A stretch of DNA of 64,000 nt from Peptacetobacter sp900550335 (GTDB lineage: Bacteria; Bacillota; Clostridia; Peptostreptococcales; Peptostreptococcaceae), in contig NZ_CP180001.1 in the NCBI RefSeq assembly GCF_047528295.1, positions 2,232,001 to 2,296,000 of the forward strand. The letters are read 5' to 3'. Below, in pieces: positions 60,665-64,000 of the stretch. The number at the start of each line of letters is the position of its first letter. The stretch's first letter is position 1. Made by a program: the position numbers and the translations under genes. Under the pieces are notes generated by a model, which did not search any database, was not told the DNA's origin, and was given only the letters and a program-made list of their open reading frames with translations.

Positions 60665-62734
60665 TTATTTGTATTCTATTTTGTTAAGATCACATATAGT
60701 TAGCATTGTATCTGATATGTTCTTTAACATATTTAATCTGTTGTTTCTAACATTATCATCTTTATCCATTACCATTACATTGTCAAACATATTATCAACT
60801 GCTGGTTTTAATGTAGCAAATGAATCAAGTGCTTTTCCGTAATCTTTGTTAGCAAGATGTACTTTAACTTCTTCTTTAACTGATTTGAATGCTTCATATA
60901 ATTCTTTTTCTGGAGCTTCAACTAATAAAGCTTCATCAACATTTATACCTTCTGCTTTTTCAGCTAAAGTAGAAACTCTGTTAAATGCAGTAAGCATTTC
61001 AACTAATTCATCTTTATTTATCCATTCGTTAAGTTCTAATGCTCTATGATGCATATCTGCTATATCATTTATATCAGCATTTAATATTGCTTCAACAACA
61101 TCGTATCTTATTCCCATATCTTTGAATAAGTTTTTAATTCTTTCTGAGCAGAAGTCTAACATCTGACCAACTACTTCTTCTTTGTTGAATTCTAATTCTG
61201 TGTAGTTATCTAATGCAGCTTCAGATATTTCTTTTATATCTATAGTTATTTTGTTTTCCATTAGTATATTTAATATACCTAGAGCCTGTCTTCTTAGAGC
61301 AAATGGGTCCTGAGATCCTGTTGGCTGTATACCTATTGCAAAGAAACCAGCTATTGAGTCTAGTTTATCTGCTATAGATACTACTGAACCTTCTAATGAA
61401 GCTGGAACTTCTGCACCAGCTGCTATTGGCATATAGTGTTCATATATAGCCTGTGATACTGCTGGATTCTCTCCTTCAAGTTTAGAGTATTCCATACCCA
61501 TATATCCCTGAAGTTCATCAAATTCGAATACCATATTTGTAACAAGGTCAGCCTTACAAAGTTCAGCTGCTCTTACTATATCAGCTTTTTTATCTGCACA
61601 TCCTAAAGAATCTGCTATTACAGCTGAAAGTTTTGTTATTCTTTCTGATTTATCGTATATTGTTCCTAATTTTTCCTGGAATACAACAGTTTTTAATTTT
61701 TCTTTATAAGATTCTAAGTTTTTCTTAGTATCTTCTCTGTAGAAGAATAATGCATCTGCTAGTCTAGCTTCAAGAACTTTTTCATTACCAGCTTTTACAT
61801 TTTCTATACCGAAGCTGTCACCATTTCTAACGGCTATAAAGTTTGGAAGAAGATTTCCATTAGCATCTTCTACTGGGAAATATCTCTGATGATCCTGCAT
61901 TGGAGTTATTACAACTCTCTTAGGAAGTTTTAAATATTCTTTATCGAATTCTCCGTAGAATGCAGTTGGATATTCAACTATGCAAGTTACTTCATCTAAT
62001 AGGTCTGGATCCATTATTACTTTACCACCTAAAGATTCAGCTACTTTGTTAGCCTGTTCAACTATCATAGCTTTTCTTTCTGCCTGATCAAGTATTACAT
62101 AGTTTTCTCTTAATTTAGCTTTGTAATCTTCTACTGAATTTACAACTATTTCTTTAGATCCTAAGAATCTATGTCCTTTAGTTACATTAGAAGCTACTAT
62201 TCCTTCAAGGTCTACTGGAAGTACTTCATCATTAAGAAGTGCTACTAACCATCTTATAGGTCTAACAAATCTTATATCTTTTCCTGCCCAATGCATTGCT
62301 TTAGGGAATACTACTGATTTTACAGCTAGTGGAAGTATTTCTTTTAATACTTCTGCTGTTTCAGCACCATTTTCTCTTATTGTAGCGAATAAATATTCAT
62401 CTTTTCCTACTTCTTTAAAGTATATATCTTCTGGATTTAATCCTTTACTTCTCATGAATCCCTGAGCTGGTTTAGTAAAGTTACCATCAGCATCTAATGA
62501 TATTTTTTTAGAAGGTCCTTTTACTTCTTCTTCTAAATCTTCTTGTCTTTCTGCTAATCCATTTATTATGAAAGTTAATCTTCTTGGAGTTGCGAAAGTT
62601 TCTATATCGTCAAATTTAACTCTTTTTTCATTAAGCATTTTTGCAGTACTTTCTTTTATCTGTTTTAAAGTACTAGCAACGAATCTTGATGGCATTTCTT
62701 CAACGCCTACTTCAAATAAAAGGTAGTTATTCAT
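60665..62734 (-). CDS. glyS: Glycyl-tRNA synthetase beta subunit
   Basis: A 689-residue complete beta chain: LLFEVGVEEMPSRFVASTLKQ at the start, ATPRRLTFIINGLAERQEDLEEEVKGPS, the HD-like region (QDPFALRRQALGILNIL), and the C-terminal tRNA-binding anticodon domain. It works in the alpha2-beta2 enzyme that charges tRNA(Gly). Its ATG overlaps the glyQ stop as TAATG, so the subunits are made in step. Confidence 0.96.
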   Translation of the reverse strand: MNNYLLFEVGVEEMPSRFVASTLKQIKESTAKMLNEKRVKFDDIETFATPRRLTFIINGLAERQEDLEEEVKGPSKKISLDADGNFTKPAQGFMRSKGLNPEDIYFKEVGKDEYLFATIRENGAETAEVLKEILPLAVKSVVFPKAMHWAGKDIRFVRPIRWLVALLNDEVLPVDLEGIVASNVTKGHRFLGSKEIVVNSVEDYKAKLRENYVILDQAERKAMIVEQANKVAESLGGKVIMDPDLLDEVTCIVEYPTAFYGEFDKEYLKLPKRVVITPMQDHQRYFPVEDANGNLLPNFIAVRNGDSFGIENVKAGNEKVLEARLADALFFYREDTKKNLESYKEKLKTVVFQEKLGTIYDKSERITKLSAVIADSLGCADKKADIVRAAELCKADLVTNMVFEFDELQGYMGMEYSKLEGENPAVSQAIYEHYMPIAAGAEVPASLEGSVVSIADKLDSIAGFFAIGIQPTGSQDPFALRRQALGILNILMENKITIDIKEISEAALDNYTELEFNKEEVVGQMLDFCSERIKNLFKDMGIRYDVVEAILNADINDIADMHHRALELNEWINKDELVEMLTAFNRVSTLAEKAEGINVDEALLVEAPEKELYEAFKSVKEEVKVHLANKDYGKALDSFATLKPAVDNMFDNVMVMDKDDNVRNNRLNMLKNISDTMLTICDLNKIEYK

Positions 62735-63615
62735 TATTTGTCACCATCCTTTTTTAATAGAGGGAATCCCATTTCTTCTCTCTGTTTTATATATGTTTCG
62801 GCTACTACTTTTGCCATATTTCTTACTCTACCTATAAATGCAGCTCTCTGACTTACACCAATTGCTCCTCTTGCATCAAGAGTATTGAAAGTATGAGAAC
62901 ATTTTAATACGTAATCATAAGAAGGTATAACAAGGCCTTTATCCATTAATTTTAATGCTTCTTTTTCGTATTCATCGAATAAGTGGAATAATAATTCTGC
63001 ATTACATTCATCAAATGAGTAAACAGAGTTTTCATATTCCTGTTTCTGGAATACATCGCCGTAAGTTAATTCATCATTCCATTTTAAGTCGTATACACTA
63101 TCTACATCCTGTATGTACATAGCTATTCTTTCAAGACCGTAAGTTATCTCTCCTGTTTCTAATTCACATTCCTGATTACCTACCTGCTGGAAATATGTAA
63201 ACTGAGTGATTTCCATTCCATCAAGCCAAACTTCCCAGCCTAGCCCCCAAGCACCTACAGTAGCTCCTTCCCAGTTATCTTCAACAAATCTTATATCGTG
63301 TTCTAATGGGTTTATACCTATTTCTTTTAAACTATCTAAATATAAGTCCTGTATATCATCTGGTGATGGTTTTAATATAACCTGGAACTGATGATGCTGA
63401 TATAATCTGTTTGGGTTTTCTCCGTATCTACCATCTGCTGGTCTTCTTGATGGTTCAACGTAGCATACTTTCCATGGTTCTGGACCAAGTGATCTTAAGA
63501 AAGTATTTGGATTCATTGTTCCTGCACCTTTTTCAACATCATAAGGCTGTGTAATGATACATCCTTGCTTAGACCAATATCTCTGTAAAGCAAGAATCAT
63601 CTCCTGAAAATTCAT
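62734..63615 (-). CDS. glyQ: Glycyl-tRNA synthetase alpha subunit
   Basis: A 293-residue alpha chain with the class II catalytic core: MILALQRYWSKQGCIITQPYDVEKGAGTMNP, VEPSRRPADGRYGENPNRLYQHHQFQVI and YGLERIAMYIQ. It activates glycine. AGGAGG lies before the ATG. I looked for a glycine T-box in the 140 bases upstream and did not find one. Confidence 0.96.
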   Translation of the reverse strand: MNFQEMILALQRYWSKQGCIITQPYDVEKGAGTMNPNTFLRSLGPEPWKVCYVEPSRRPADGRYGENPNRLYQHHQFQVILKPSPDDIQDLYLDSLKEIGINPLEHDIRFVEDNWEGATVGAWGLGWEVWLDGMEITQFTYFQQVGNQECELETGEITYGLERIAMYIQDVDSVYDLKWNDELTYGDVFQKQEYENSVYSFDECNAELLFHLFDEYEKEALKLMDKGLVIPSYDYVLKCSHTFNTLDARGAIGVSQRAAFIGRVRNMAKVVAETYIKQREEMGFPLLKKDGDK

Positions 63616-63636
63616 AAAAATCCCTCCTAAATATTA

Positions 63637-63662
63637 TAGCCTTCCGTTTACACGAAAGGCTA
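63637..63662 (-). promoter_or_regulatory. Hairpin in the glyQ 5 prime region
   Basis: TAGCCTT pairs with AAGGCTA, and CG pairs inside, 22 bases before the glyQ start. No T-run follows, so it is not a typical terminator. It may be an mRNA stability or translation element. Confidence 0.45.
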
Positions 63663-63754
63663 CTTTGCAATACTTTATATGTTTTAAATACCAATTACCT
63701 TATAATCGATATTAAATAAACTTTATCAGTAAAAACTAATCTTTTTTAAATCTG

Positions 63755-64000
63755 CTATTCAGCATTTTCGTCTTTTTCACATTCATTTATTAAATCATCT
63801 GTTATATCTTTATCGTCTGTATCTTCTTTTTTCTTTACAACTGTTTCTTTTAAATCCTTAGCTGTATTAACAAACATATCTTTTAATACTATTGCTTTTT
63901 CTTCATTAAGTTCTCCTAAATCAACAGTTTCTCCATCTGCTTCATTCTGTATTTTTATTCTATATTTAGATAATACAGCAGCTGATAGTCCAAGAATTGT
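63755..64000 (-). CDS. C-terminal part of an unrecognised protein (cut by window edge)
   Basis: The frame enters from the right edge and ends at TAG 63755. The visible 81 residues start TILGLSAAVLSKYRIKIQ, perhaps the end of a membrane helix, and finish with a charged, Asp/Glu/Lys-rich tail ending ECEKDENAE. I do not recognise it. The codon use and clean stop match neighbouring genes. It lies upstream of glyQ on the same strand and may share its transcript. Confidence 0.6.
   Translation of the reverse strand, partial: TILGLSAAVLSKYRIKIQNEADGETVDLGELNEEKAIVLKDMFVNTAKDLKETVVKKKEDTDDKDITDDLINECEKDENAE

Noticed and set aside
63616..63754. Glycine T-box before glyQ
   Set aside because: The gap is too short and lacks the T-box sequence. 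Only one simple hairpin without a T-run is seen.

Overview
The window comes from a low-GC (roughly 30 percent) Gram-positive anaerobe, most likely a Peptostreptococcaceae-type Clostridium relative. The signs are strong AGGAGG/GGTG ribosome binding sites, a group-B-like [FeFe] hydrogenase, pyruvate phosphate dikinase with its regulatory protein, SigI/RsgI, separate glycyl-tRNA synthetase alpha and beta chains, and meso-diaminopimelate dehydrogenase. No rRNA, tRNA, CRISPR array or canonical transposase was seen. Both window ends cut a gene.

Layout. 1-9.1 kb (minus strand): a TtcA-like PP-loop gene fragment, class I fumarase whose beta subunit is fused to a malic enzyme, YbaK, YgiQ, a thioesterase, a PHP phosphoesterase and an S1-domain protein. 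9.2-21.9 kb (minus): two MATE exporters, DinB, a DUF1846 protein, a hydrogenase, an SPFH/NfeD pair, a bifunctional NAD(P)HX repair enzyme, and sigI-rsgI. 22.2-27.1 kb (plus): a three-gene ABC importer of the tyrosine-type family and a second, stand-alone binding lipoprotein. Each transcription unit starts with a consensus promoter, a short aromatic-rich leader peptide (MKTLKNKQRRFYFSHY; MKTRLYYYCYNLYI) and two tandem terminators. 27.1-34.1 kb: dUTPase, topoisomerase III, a PIG-L deacetylase, an HD protein, and an ECF sigma/anti-sigma unit.

34.3-43.8 kb is a type I restriction-modification locus with a tyrosine recombinase. Two identical 517-bp half-hsdS copies lie in inverted orientation at its two ends. 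Between them are an intact hsdR, a Fic gene, a half-length hsdS carrying a 57-bp tandem duplication and a frameshift, and an hsdM frameshifted in an A-tract. 43.9-49 kb holds assorted accessory genes: a PRiA4-ORF3-like protein, ddh, a vWA protein, an HTH protein and a very acidic miniprotein. 49.2-53.4 kb is the ccpN-like/ppsR/ppdK gluconeogenic operon. 54-60.3 kb resembles an arsenosugar-biosynthesis cluster (ArsS radical SAM, carboxymuconolactone-type protein, Fe-S protein, two glycosyltransferases, TVP38 protein, APH-like kinase), but no arsenite methyltransferase is visible. 60.6-64 kb: glyQ-glyS and a gene end.

The most striking signals are: (1) what looks like ribosome-mediated leader-peptide attenuation of an aromatic amino acid transporter, an uncommon arrangement in this bacterial group, where T-boxes are usual; (2) three copies of a structured repeat with conserved loop strands and covarying stems, all at convergent gene ends; (3) the invertible and apparently OFF R-M locus; (4) the fumarase-malic enzyme fusion; (5) the arsenosugar-like cluster without arsM.
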